From Mesaphorura yosii (lineage: Eukaryota > Arthropoda > Collembola > Poduromorpha > Tullbergiidae), in assembly GCA_009869945.1 (NCBI GenBank), contig WIXG01000344.1, positions 17,525 to 81,524 on the forward strand: DNA of 64,000 nt. Direction: 5' to 3'. Within the stretch, counting starts at the first letter, position 1. Each line of letters begins with the position of its first letter. Below are positions 51,301 to 62,715 of this stretch, piece after piece. Position numbers and translations under genes: made by a program. The notes beneath the pieces were generated by a model. It was not told the origin of the DNA, did no database searches, and saw only the letters and a list, made by a program, of their open reading frames with translations.

Positions 51301-54300
51301 ACTTTTGGGTAAGAAATACCCGACTCGTGGCGCGGCCGCGGGCTGAAGTTTATGGACCGGAAAAATTATAACCTGTGCGTATCAGGATGACAGCGGGCCA
51401 TAACTTAATTTCTGTAACATGAATTTTAATAATGATCGAATGAGAAAGTTCTCATGAATATTAGATTAAAGCTCTGCTCGTGTCGCTGCTATGTGTAATG
51501 TAATGTAATGGAATTTAAGCCTCAGAGTAATGCAATGCGTTGCCTTTTGGCTTTCCATCCTGCGAAGTTTGGGAAGTATTGTTCCAAGAAGGCAGAAGAA
51601 GTCATTCAAAATCACATTATCACCGCAGACCGGGCCGGGCTCGCCGTCGCGTTGTTATCTCGGCACAATCTCGACAATTCAATTTGTTATGCTCAACTTT
51701 AACTTTATTTTACAGCCAAGACAAGAGACAAGAGCAGAAAAGTTTTACTCAAGCATAAAGAAATGGCTACTTAGGTCCATTATGGCTTTGGTACAGCACT
51801 TTCACTGTTTTGCCGTTTTATGTCTATGACTTGTGATGTGAATGAAGAAGTCCGGTCAACAGTCGACGGCCCATTTGAATTTCCACGATTGTTGTTCCAA
51901 ATGAAGGCAGATAAGGCTAAGATTCGTGTAGTTCTCAGTTATGGTCCGGAAAGGGCAAAACACTAAAACCGTATGAACTACAATGGCTCGGGAGAAGTGT
52001 AAGTAGAGTAAAAGGAAGGAAAACGTACGCAGCGGCCAAGATTTCCTTTCCGGTCCCGCCAGCCAGCTTTAGTCCTAGTCAAATGCAGAGTACATAAAAA
52101 CAGTTGTTACTTTGTTACTTTCTGCAGTTGGACAATAGCGAGGAGAGTTTTTGGAATTTTGCCCAAATTACTCTATCAAGACGTTAATCTATCATTCTCA
52201 GTCTCCTTAAATGATGTTTTTGATGTATGAAGTCAAGAAAGATCAAACACACAAGTGGCACAACAGAGTGATCTTTGAAGTACGAGATTACATGCTAGAT
52301 TTTGTTGTCAGAAGCGTAGATATGTTTTGCGTAGTTCATTAGCTTTTATCCAGAATTTGAAAATTTGAAAACATGTAGGCATTTGGCCTTTCCAAGTTCG
52401 TAAACACTAGAAATGAATGAAAAAAGTTCAGATTCTCATTTCATGCGCAATTGATTCTGAAGTTGAGTCTCTAGAAATATGGCGCGTTGGACAACAAAAA
52501 CAAAACAAGTGACGACAACTCGAACTGAATTCCTTTGACGTATTATTTTTGCGAATAAACATTAACCGTTCACGCGCTTTTGACACTCCCTCAATTCGGA
52601 ACATAATTAAGATGAATTTGCCACCGTTTGCCATATTTTTAGCCGCACTTGGAATCCCGTTCCAACCACTTCCCGACTACATCGAAGGAGCACAACAGGC
52701 ACTCTACACGGCGAAGAAACACTTGGAGAAAACTGGAACCCCGTACGCCCTGCTCGTCAAGCGACAGACATTCACTCCGTATAAGATGAAAAAGTCAAGC
52801 GCCCTCGACTTTGGCGAAGAGTTGAAAATCGGCCGGGAAGTTGCCATCAACGCCGTCATTGATGCGGCACATGACCGCGACGTGATTGTTGGCACGACGG
52901 GAATGTTGTCCAGGTTTGTTCGTTTGTCCAGCCTCTTAACAGACAGGTTGACATGTATCGAGATCGTGGTTATCTTGGAACTCTCCTGACTGGTTGACAT
53001 TTTGCAGGGAATTGTTTGAGCTCCGCAGAATGCGAGAAGAGGGACACGAGCGTGACTTCTTGACGGTTGGCTGCATGGGACATGCTTCGTCCATCGCACT
53101 GGGTATAGCCACCCAAAAGAAGAAGAGGCGTGTCATCTGCTTGGACGGCGACGGAGCCGTTCTCATGCACATGGGCTCACTGGCTACAATTGCTCAGTAA
53201 GTTTGTATTCAGATTACGCACTTATGCAAAATATGCGGTCGAATTCTAACTATCTTTAACTTTTGGGCACGGATAGAGCACCAAGGCATAATTAATTTCT
53301 TTGCTTTTACTGCTGCGCGCGTCATCATCACATCTTCTAATAGACCCCAGAATTTTCTCGAAAGTATAATGAAATTCAGCGCTGCTTTCTGAAGCAGAGA
53401 ATAACAAGCGGCATGCATTATTCCTGGAAAGAATAGCTTTCACTTGTCATTGTCAACGGCCTGTAAGACGTCTGTCTTTGTTGACTTGATGTTATTCTTC
53501 AGGGATATATTAGGAATTCAAAACCTTCCAGATTTCTGACACAAAAATGCTTGAAGAGAGAAGAAAATCGAATCCACAAGTACGAGTACATTTACGCTCT
53601 AATGACTATACAATGAATGACATGACGTGTTTTGTGTTGTACTTCTCTTCTGGCTTCGGTTCACCAATTTCCAACACATCCATCCCAAAATATCTGGAAA
53701 TTTTCCATTGCTGCGTCTTCCAGGCGAAGAAACTTTTTCCACGGTGATCGCGAATCTCGACCGCCACCGCGACCACAAAAATAAGCTGCTTCCTACCACC
53801 GGTTTGCTATTTTGTACTACGAAAATATTTTCTTTCCATCGTTGGCGTGTTTGCATGTGTGGGATTACGAAAATTGCATTATCTTACCACGAAATGATCG
53901 AGCGGCTTGTCAAGCCGAGATTCACATCTAACTCAGGAACGGGTGCTATGAAATACTACGAATGAACAAACCCAAGGCCGAAATAAGGACTGCATAATGC
54001 AATTGTGCCGAAATCCAGTCCAGATACCAGTTCGAGGAATCAAAGCCAAACTTCTAGACGCAACGCGAAGTTAGAAGCTGCATTGCACCTGCTTTGCTTG
54101 AGAGATATCACAAGCATATTTTCTATTTTCACCCAAATGCGAATTTACTTACCAAAATGATGATGAAGCGCTAGCTCCGTCTTCCCCAGTAAAATATTCA
54201 TGAAATTCATGTTTGAAAGAAGGAAGAGGCAGTTGTTACTTTGTGACAACATAGAAATGAAAATGAATGAGGCTTTCTGCGATTCTATGCAATCCTGCTT

Positions 54301-55725
54301 TAACATTTTGACTTTCTTTCGCTTTAGTTTGTGACGTTACCGGAAAAAGGTAAGAATTTCATGCGAACGACTGCAAATGTTTGTGCTTACTCGCACTCGC
54401 ATGGGTGGTGTTCAGGATGTTTTCCTGTTCCAGAATTATTTTGTCACTCCTGCGTTCGTGCATAACTGCGCTGTATGAATGTTGTGCCTTGCGAGTGAGA
54501 AACCTGCTTTAATAATGCCTGCGAGAGGAGAACGAATGACAATCCGGAAATTGGTTTCAAGATGTTTTCCCCGATTCTTAACACCTGCAGGTCTAACTCC
54601 CTGTGATTATTTGTGTTTCCGCTTCTCTACGATCGCATTGGTATTTTTTTGCATGCATGTAGCATCTCAGAAAGATTTACCACACTAAAGATCGGTTATA
54701 TGTATAGAATATTGATCGTGATTATTACGTGATACGACACGAGCGTGAAGGATGGACAGGGCGTAGTACATGCTTTTTACGTTGGATGACAATTTCTCGG
54801 CGTGGGCCATTCTTGTGGAAGCAGGCAGAGCAGAATTTTATCCTTCTGAGATTCAAGCGAGGCTGTGTTAACGATAGAGGCGGCGAGCCTTACCGCTTGC
54901 TTGACAGTTGAAGGCGTTCAGCGTTCGATCAGCTGTCAGGATTCATTTGAAGATATTATTATTAATGCATCTTTTATAACCTCGTGAGTCGCAGCATAGC
55001 ATAGCATAACGCACATCACCCAGCCGCTGTCAGTATCGTGCATCCGAAGACTTGATGAAATGCACAATTTGCGGACCTGATACTTGCATGTACATTTTAA
55101 GAGAAAATATTTTTGGGGCAATGAGTTCTGAAATTATGCAAACCATTAATCTTGTGTCCAGCGAGTCCAGCAGCTTATGATTAAGTAGAGAATTGAATTT
55201 CCGGTTTCCCATATTTCTCAAATATTTTGTCCCTAGCTGTATGTCCACGGGATCATAAATAAGACGTCAGGTGTCAGGCCATAAATTAACTCAAACAAAT
55301 GCCCGCCGTTCCGCGTTTAATCAGCCCATCAGCCCAGACAGATCCAGTCCATCAATCAATATCTTACAAACCTGCTTCACTGCTCTTTTTGTTTCAGGCT
55401 CTCGCCGCCGAACTTCCTCCACATCGTTTTCAACAACGGCGCACATGACTCTGTCGGTGGACAGCCCAGCGCAGCTGCAAACGACTTCTTCTCCATTCCA
55501 CAACTCGCTCTGGCGTCCGGCTACCGCTCTGCGATCACAACCAATACCATTGAAGAAACACAAGTCGCAGTCCGCAATATCGTTCAGAATAATGTCGTCG
55601 GACCTAACTTGATTGAAGTGAAGATTTCGCGAGGCTCCAGGAAGAATCTTGGACGACCGAGCCGCACTCCGATTCAGAACAAGATTGATTTCATGCACTT
55701 CTTGGCTATTAACGGGGATTCTTAA
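48303..55725 (+). CDS. Phosphonopyruvate decarboxylase, mitochondrial-type leader
   Basis: Six exons: 48303-48524, 49918-50065, 51018-51308, 52643-52913, 53008-53196 and 55398-55725, joining in frame to 482 residues. The first exon encodes an Arg/Ser/Leu/Gln-rich, acid-poor leader (MSSLLKTVQLSNALRQ...RCFSSSSK) typical of mitochondrial import. The enzyme starts near residue 100: FYEAVRHIGIDFFTGVPDSLLKDF, then the catalytic Glu of the ThDP fold in TCNEGAAVALAAGYHLATGK (E144), QNSGLGNAVNPL and GWRGEPGKRDEPQH. The ThDP/Mg site runs from GDG (358-360) to NN (386-387), followed by GAHDSVGGQ, diagnostic of phosphonopyruvate decarboxylase rather than acetolactate synthase or sulfopyruvate decarboxylase. 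It converts phosphonopyruvate to phosphonoacetaldehyde and CO2, the committing step of aminoethylphosphonate synthesis. The exon 2 donor is a weak GTCACC. No mutase or transaminase gene is seen nearby. Confidence 0.93.
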
Positions 55726-55765
55726 GCTTTCTATTAATTTTGAAGATTTAACTTTTTTAATTCAC

Positions 55766-55771
55766 AATAAA
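55766..55771 (+). terminator. Polyadenylation signal, phosphonopyruvate decarboxylase
   Basis: AATAAA 40 bp after the stop codon and 38 bp before the last codon of the convergent TFIIIC gene. Confidence 0.65.
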
Positions 55772-55808
55772 AATAGCAAAATGTAATAAAAATACTTCAA
55801 CTTGTAAC

Positions 55809-58431
55809 TCAGTCTTCTTCTGCGTCTGGATCCACCATTTCCCACTCCACCGCATTCATGTCAACTTCAAAATCCTCCTCTTCATCATCAAATACCATTT
55901 CATCCTCGCTGTACTCGCTCTCTGCCTTGCCAAACTCGTCTCGGTCAATTTCTAAGTCGTTAACTGAACTGCTGCCGGAATTTCGTCGACCTCGGCTTCT
56001 CTGCATAAACTCGGCTGTGCGTCCTTTCGAAGGTGCGGTTCTTTTGTGCCTTCGGTTCGGGATCTGCAGCTTGCGGGCGGCAATGTTTGCCCGCATTATT
56101 TCTTTGGGAACTTGACCGCCGGGCAGCAATTCAATTGGAGCTAGTGTGAGATTGGAAATTTTTCCTGTAAGTTAAAAACAAAGTCATTTAAATTGAAGCA
56201 TAAAAGAAACCGGTGCAATTTGCCATTTATTCCTACCTTGCTCTTTTAACACTTCTTCCACACGTCGACTGATGCAATAACGACAAAACTCCAGCGTTTC
56301 CTCGTCCAAGAATCCAAATTTTGGAGAGTATGCTATTTCGCCGGCAGTTGCTTGAGATGCCAGCTTGGTCCTTATTGCGGTCCTCAGTTCCTCCACTTCC
56401 TCAATGTGCACATCGCAAAGTTGATAAAACATTTGTAATTTTGGAGGAACCATGTGTGACTTATATCTGCTATTGCGCTCGTCCACTCTGGAACAGGGCT
56501 GTACATAATTGCGATAGGTGTCTGTAAACATTGGATAAAAACAAATGAGGTAGCTTCAGTAGCGGGAGTTGAGTATTTGTCCATTTTGCAGTAACAAGTG
56601 AAATATGGGGGCTTACAAGGTAATCGATAGTCCAGTATCTGATATTCAAACGAGTCTTTGTGATTCCTTGGATCGTAGCCAAGCCGGATCCAAAATGTCC
56701 TCCATGGTCCATTTACAGCAAAGTAGGACACACCAGGAAGTACGTATTTCAACATTTCATGCTCCTTTTTCGTCTCAAATTCAAGGGCCTGTCTTGACCA
56801 AATAGGTCGTACTTCGAACAGTGCTCGAAGTGAGTCCAGCAGTCCTCCCGTGTCAAGACCCCTTCTTTCAATGTCCTGCATTGCTCCGGTCATGACTTCT
56901 TGGGGAACGTGCGCGCCAGTTGGGTCTGTCAACCATTCCGCGTCATTATCTCTAAAGTTGCAGAAGTGGGAGAAGATTATTCGTTTGGAACGCAACGGCA
57001 CGACAATGAAGTCTGAGTCCTTTTTGCTGGAAGACGGAGTTGGCTTTAAAAATCCCTCGGCATCAATCAGTTCATCAAAATTGACCTCGTTCTCCATACA
57101 GGAAAGTGTTAGCAGACGCTGTCCTTCTTCAGTTAATGGGACAGTTGTCATCTGAGTAGAAAGTAAGAAAGGTACAGTTACAGTATGAACTGGTCAGTCA
57201 TTGCATGCCAGAATCATTGAAAGTGTTTTACTCACCACAGGCCGATCAATTCGAGAAAAGAATGATGGTATCAAAAATAGAGGTGTCTTTGTTTGTGTTT
57301 CTAGGTCCAGGTTCATATTCTGCGACAAGAACTGGATGTTCTTGTCTGGCTCATTGAAGACGGGGAAGATCTTGTTTAGAATCGATACCTGCTTTCCTTT
57401 CACGAGTCTTGTTGGCAGATACTGGTAATCGCACAGTTGACCTCTTCGGAAAGTATACGCCATATTGACGCATCCTAACACCTGAATCTGGAAATCTGAG
57501 ATGTCGGAGAGTTCCCGTTCTTGTACCTTCCGAGAAGCTGGGTCGCTTGATATAGGCTTAAGAAACTTTTTCTTGGGACTGCTCAAACTGGAAGGATATG
57601 ATTTCCTTAGATCTTCGGCTGTGATTCGATCTTCTTCTCTCAGCTTGTTTCTTATCTGAACTTCTACTTCGTTAGCGCCTGATTCTGTTTCTGAGCGAGG
57701 CTCACACAACCCCATGATGGTGTATGGAATTTCTGTTTCCGTTTCAGTTCCCGACACTCGAATTGCACATTCAAGGGAATCCAGATTGATCGTACACTTG
57801 ACAGAAGATTGGCTGGACTCCGTTTCAGATTTATTTCTCTTTTTTCGACGAATGCGAAACAAATACCCACCAACCATTGTTCTTTCAGCAAAGATTTGAC
57901 TGCAGTATGGATCATTCGGGCGAAACTTTATTTCCAGTTTATCGCTTTGACTAGCAATGGCCTGAAAAGTAATCGGAAATTGCGTCTATTTATTTATTCA
58001 GGTACTCAATTGGAAATGAATTTGAGAACACTTACCTTCGAGAGTTTCCCAGTTCCTCCCAAGGAAATGATAGCATTATCATAGTTTACAACCATTCCTG
58101 GATACTCCAGATATGTTAGAACAGGGGTGGCATCCGAGAACGAAGCCATTGCTATCGGGACTGTTCCATGTTCACGTGCTTCAGAGGCTGACTGACTGAA
58201 TACAGTTGATGGTGCAGTATCATGAGTTTGTTCCCAGATCATATCTTCTTCGTCATCGCTGGTCTCGGTGCCAAGTACACTTGGCCCCTCTTCAGAAGAA
58301 TCGAGGGTTGACGATTCAAGGTCTGCAAACGGTTTAAGGTCGGTAAACGTTTTCGTATCTGTCTCTTCTTCCTCCATCGGTATTGAGTTCAAGTTCTTGG
58401 GTAGTAGAGACGAACTTATTCTGTCATCCAA
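55809..58431 (-). CDS. General transcription factor 3C polypeptide 5 (TFIIIC subunit)
   Basis: Five minus-strand exons: 58036-58431, 57236-57961, 56617-57151, 56237-56521 and 55809-56164. Phases agree throughout, giving 765 residues. After an acidic Ser-rich N-terminus come LTYLEYPGMVVN, LGGTGKLSK, LEIKFRPNDPYC and GGYLFRIRRKK, the N-terminal barrel that pairs with the GTF3C6 partner. The central DNA-binding domain follows: LRALFEVRPIWSRQAL, then VLPGVSYFAVNGPWRTFWIRLGYDPRNHKDSFEYQILDYRLP, a close match to human GTF3C5. The C-terminus is Asp/Glu-rich. The protein binds the A-box of tRNA-type promoters and helps recruit TFIIIB for RNA polymerase III. It is longer than human GTF3C5 (about 519), mostly from the N-terminal and middle linkers. 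It is convergent with phosphonopyruvate decarboxylase, with 83 bp between stop codons. Confidence 0.93.
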
Positions 58432-59687
58432 TTCCGACCCGTCAGATTTTTCAAATATTTAATTCGATCGCTTAGCATTCAACCTGATGATTTAAGAGAC
58501 CTATTTTATTTTCCAACGAAGAGTCCTTACCAATTTTAAACGGTCGACAATAAATTCTTGACGAGATGTGATTGATTTAATGATTAAACGCGTTTTAATT
58601 AGTCCGATCAAACTGAAAGCCCAAGTTTTAGGTATCAACAAACAGAACTTCCATTCCATTCCTTCGGACATCGGGCTTTTAAAACGGACTCGGTCCCGCA
58701 CAAGGCCTTCATGACTCCAATCCATTGAGACCAAACTCCCGCTCGCGCATCAAATAAGTTGACAAAGACTGAACTGCTGAGCTTTGCTTTAAGTCCTTGC
58801 AATTGTAACCACTATTGGTGATAACTTGCAATATTTAGGATAAAAATTGTTTATTACTTGTAGGCTGCGCTGCAGTTAAAATTAATAGATTGGAAGCTAA
58901 GATTCCAGGCGACTTCATTTTGATGAGCATTCGTATTCCTGCATGTAGTTAAGTTCAAACCATCTTCAAGAACTTCATGAAGATTTTGCAAATCGCAATT
59001 GCTGGCTTCCCACTTGCTGAATGCCTTGCCTTGTTACAGCTAATCATCGCATCAACTTAACAAACAACTTATCGTGTCAAATGTCAGGCAAAGAAGCAAG
59101 ATGACCCTGAAACATAAAGCTCGCGTACTAGTAAAAACTTGATTAGCAGAAAACTCGTGGGCTATTTACGCTTGAATAAATAAGACAAGCGTGTATCTAT
59201 CTTCATGGAGTGAAATCTGAAAGCGGTTCGTGTGCCAACGGTCACCAATATAGCGGCTGATGTAAGAAGCGATTCGATAACCTTTGACCTCTTCTTTAGC
59301 ATGATTTCATTGCTCTTGCTTTCCCTTCGCTAACGAGTGATGAAGCTTATCTGCATGGCTTGTCTTATCAAGTGAAACCGTCACCATCAGCAGCTCGCTT
59401 ATTTGGTCCGTTAAATATGGAGCACACTGGAAAATTCCCGTACGTCAATAGTTGAACCAATAAACTTGTTGTGAGATGCAAATGTGAGCCTTCTAAATTG
59501 CCATCATGACCCCTTCGCGGTCGAGATCAGCATTCAGCACTGGTAAGAGGAAATTAAAGACGGTCGACAACAGTTTTATCGTTTCTTCACTCTTGTGGAC
59601 GTCTTCTTCGAGACAGCTTCAGCTTCTGACAGCCAGCCCACTGCTTTTCAGTATCTTTGTAAATACAAAAACAAGTTACAATTCGAA
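58432..59687. other. Divergent intergenic region, TFIIIC subunit / uricase
   Basis: About 1.2 kb between two divergent start codons. Likely holds both promoters, and a possible 5' UTR exon of uricase ending at a GTAAGA near 59541. Confidence 0.45.
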
Positions 59688-62122
59688 ATGGCATTCCAAC
59701 TGAAAAACACGTCCACTGGCAACAACACCGGCCACCACCTTCCAAGTTTAATTGGCTCCAGCTCCATCGCAAATTCCAACATCGCGACCGCGTCTCACGA
59801 CCCTCATCACCCGACAAACAGTGAATTCTGCTTCGTCGACACTGGCTACGGTAAGAATCACATCAAGCTGCTCCACATTCGTCGAGATGGGCCGACACAT
59901 CACATTAAAGAGTTTGAGATCAACACTCAGCTGACGCTGGACTCGAAGAAGGACTACTACGTCGGTGACAACAGTGACATCGTGGCGACCGACTCACAGA
60001 AGAACACTGTGTACATCCTGGCCAAGAATCATGGAGTCAAGTCACCAGAGGAGTTTGGCCTGCTGCTTTGCAGCCATTTTCTCAGCAAATACCCTCACGT
60101 CAGCAAGGCGCGTATCTGCATTGAAGAACACCCGTGGGATCGACTTAGCTCGGATGGAGTACCACATAATCACGCGTTTATTTCGACACCAGTGGCTTAT
60201 CGCTTCTCGACTGTAACATTTACTCGTGGAGGTAAGAGCATTGAGCTTTGATGATAAATTCTAGAAGTTCTGGATTGGTCAATAAGGGCACGCAGGTTAA
60301 TGTGCTTCTTACTTGCATTTGTAACCTCTGATTTCTTGCAAAATGATAAATGATTCGTGGGCTCTTTCTGACCATGTGAGTCATATGATACATAATGGCT
60401 AGAATTTCGTAATTAAGCACTTCGCAAGTGCTTTGCCTTATGCTTCTTTGCCTTCAGCTATGAAGTAAAGATAAGGTTATATTTAGAAATCGGTTTATTA
60501 CATGTTTTGCACACTGCTTAAAGCCGCATTTCCACCGACTGCAACGCAGTGAATGCGCTGCTCTGACTGCGACCACCACATAGCGTTGACGAGTCCCCAC
60601 CAAAATTAAATGCGAAGCTGCGCCGGCGATTCACGTATCGACTGCGACGCACTGTCAAATGTGAATGAGCGTCGCATTGAGTGAGGACGTGCAAGGCGCC
60701 TTGCAGGAAGTTTTTAAAGAAGTTGGCTGTCAGTCCAGCTCTCAATTTTAATTGTTGTCATTTTCAACACAAAATTTTCAAAATTTAAACTCTTAGTTGG
60801 GCTTTGCTGCTTCCAATCAACTCAGAGCTGAGCTACCGCAATGCGCTGACTAGATTTCACTGAAAAAATTATTACTATTACTGTTTTTGAATGACCCTAT
60901 CGTTAAACCGGGTAAAAAATATCAAACTGAGAAAAGACTGATTTTTGAAGTAATAACCGTTTATGGGTCTCCTAGATAAGCACTTGTGGGGCATCCCACA
61001 TAATTTGTGACTTTTAATGAGTTCAAACAAACTTTAAAGTATTCCATAGCTTAAAATTTTCAATTAAATTAGCTCGAAACACAAGATTCGAAATAAGGAA
61101 ATTTGAACTGTGATTGTTTCAAAACCTTCCCAGACCCAGGGAAGTTCAACCAGTTGAATCACAGTGGGAGTAGAATTTTACATTGAGATTTTATGCGCCG
61201 CAGTCGTTACATTGCACTGTGTCGCTCTGTGAGGACGGGTCTGTTTTTCTCTGCGCCGCAGTGGGCGCGGTGAAAGTTGTGCGGCGCAGTGTCTGCAGCT
61301 GACAAAGTTTTAGTAGGGACGCTGCGTGACTGTAAAACTCGTCGATCGCAGCGACGCACCACTGTGACGCAGTCGGTGGAAATGCGGCTTAACTAGAACC
61401 AGACAGACTGTTTCAGATCTGGAGGATCTTTGTACCACCTTGGCACTTGGCCTTGAACAACTTTCTATTTCTACACGTTGCCGTTAAACCCGAGACTATC
61501 TATCTTCGTCGACTCGTGTAATAAATTGCCTTTGATGTTTCTGTGCATTTGTAGCGCTTCCAGAAATCGAATCTGGACTCAAAGATCTTCGTGTCATCAA
61601 AACCACGCAGTCAGCGTTCGAGCATTTCATCCATGATGAGTTCACAACACTTCTTGACCATCATGAACGTATTTTTAGCACCATCGTATATGCAAGATGG
61701 CATTATGCGTCGACGGCTGGTGTTGACTACGATTTAGCATGGTGAGTTTCATTATTCTTCGACCTTCGACCTCGATTCCCTGAACGTTGCAATAAACAAA
61801 CTTGTTTTCATCGTACGGCAGGAATACCGTCAAAGACTGCATTCTGGACGCGTTCGCTGGACCTCCTGACACTGGTATCTTCTCGCCATCCGTGCAAAAC
61901 ACGCTGTACTTGGCTCAGAAGAAAGTGCTCGAGCGAATTCCGCAAATGTCCAAGATCGAAGTGCGTCTGCCCAACAAACATTACTATTCGATAGACTTTG
62001 GCCAGTTTCCTAATATGGACAAGCAGAATGACGAAGTGTTTCTGCCCGGAGACAAGCCTGCTGGAATCATCACTGCGATTCTTGGTCGTAAATCGCATAT
62101 GCAATTGCAATCTAAGATTTAA
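59688..62122 (+). CDS. Urate oxidase (uricase)
   Basis: Three exons, 59688-60231, 61555-61741 and 61822-62122, join in frame to 343 residues. Uricase blocks in order are FVDTGYGKNHIKLLHIRRDG, EFEINTQLTLDSKKDY, IVATDSQKNTVYILAK (active-site Thr and Lys region), PHVSKARICIEEHPWDRL, GLKDLRVIKTTQSAFEHF, VKDCILDAFAGPPDTGIFSPSVQNTLY and MSKIEVRLPNKHYYSIDF. The chain ends in SKI, a variant of the peroxisomal signal SKL. The enzyme oxidises urate to 5-hydroxyisourate. The start is a choice: an in-frame ATG at 59595 would add 31 residues unlike the family, and a pyrimidine tract with possible acceptors precedes the chosen one. Intron 1 hosts a mobile element. Confidence 0.94.
60518..61392. mobile_element. 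Non-autonomous TIR element flanked by TTAA
   Basis: A unit of about 870 bp lies inside uricase intron 1. The left end at 60523 reads GCCGCATTTCCACCGACTGC and the right end, ending at 61388, is its exact reverse complement. TTAA borders both sides (60518-60521 and 61389-61392), although the left side has one extra A. GC-rich subterminal sequence full of GCGNCGCAGTG-like motifs extends about 200 bp inwards at each end as an imperfect inverted repeat, with AT-rich DNA in the middle. No transposase frame is present. TTAA targeting suggests mobilisation by a piggyBac-like transposase; this is inference. Confidence 0.88.
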
Positions 62123-62216
62123 TGAAGAATGATGTTGATGTCGGATGTACGAGTACTTTTGAACTACTACAAGGCGTATGGATTAAATAATTATGACAGC
62201 TTGAGCTCAAGTAGTA

Positions 62217-62222
62217 AATAAA
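62217..62222 (+). terminator. Polyadenylation signal, uricase
   Basis: AATAAA 95 bp after the uricase stop codon. Confidence 0.65.
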
Positions 62223-62235
62223 TAGCATTTGCATG

Positions 62236-62241
62236 TTTATT
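62236..62241 (-). terminator. Polyadenylation signal, small orphan gene
   Basis: TTTATT on the plus strand (AATAAA on the minus strand), 40 bp after the stop of the convergent small gene. Confidence 0.6.
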
Positions 62242-62280
62242 GCACATTAGACACTCAGCACTCTGGCATGGTCAAAATAA

Positions 62281-62715
62281 TTATGTAAGCATCATCCTCA
62301 CTTCGGTCTCGCTGGGCTTCTCTCCGTACTTGGTCTTCAGCTTCTTCATTGTCAGCTCGACGCATTTCTTGTCCACGCTGTACTTCTCAAGGGCATGCTG
62401 CAAATTCTCCCACACGTCGACGGAATCCTCTGCGATGACACGCCAAAATAAATTAATCATTTGCTCTTCAGAGTTCCATTGTTCGTGATAAAACTTACTC
62501 CACTGATCACTCAATCCTTTCTCGGCCAACTTCATGGGCTGCGATTTCTTGAATTGATCCCAAATTGAAGTAATTGTCTGAAATTTTAACAGAGTAATTA
62601 GCGTATGCGTTGAAATTATGCAATATGTACTTACTTTGTCAATCATTGGTGGCAGGCCTTGCTTCTTGTGCGATTCGGCGAGGGCTTTTTTCAACTCAAC
62701 CTTCAAGTCAGCCAT
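62281..62715 (-). CDS. Small protein of unknown function, 125 residues
   Basis: Two exons on the minus strand, 62635-62715 and 62281-62577, split by a 57-bp intron with clean GTAAGT and TTTCAG sites; phase 0. The joined product has 125 residues, is Lys/Glu-rich and appears fully alpha-helical, starting MADLKVELKKALAESHKK and ending ETEVRMMLT. It has conserved-looking aromatic positions (WDQFKK, WSKFYHEQW, LFWRVIAEDSVDVWENL). There is no signal peptide, membrane span or known motif, so it is probably cytosolic. I do not recognise the family. The good splice sites, the intron boundary that trims a non-helical read-through, and the nearby polyadenylation signal support a real gene. It is convergent with uricase. 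Confidence 0.7.
   Translation of the reverse strand: MADLKVELKKALAESHKKQGLPPMIDKVSTYCIISTHTLITLLKFQTITSIWDQFKKSQPMKLAEKGLSDQWSKFYHEQWNSEEQMINLFWRVIAEDSVDVWENLQHALEKYSVDKKCVELTMKKLKTKYGEKPSETEVRMMLT

Noticed and set aside
59595-59687. Upstream in-frame start for uricase adding 31 residues
   Set aside because: The extra residues do not resemble uricase and lie in a pyrimidine-rich tract with splice acceptor candidates; retained only as an alternative.
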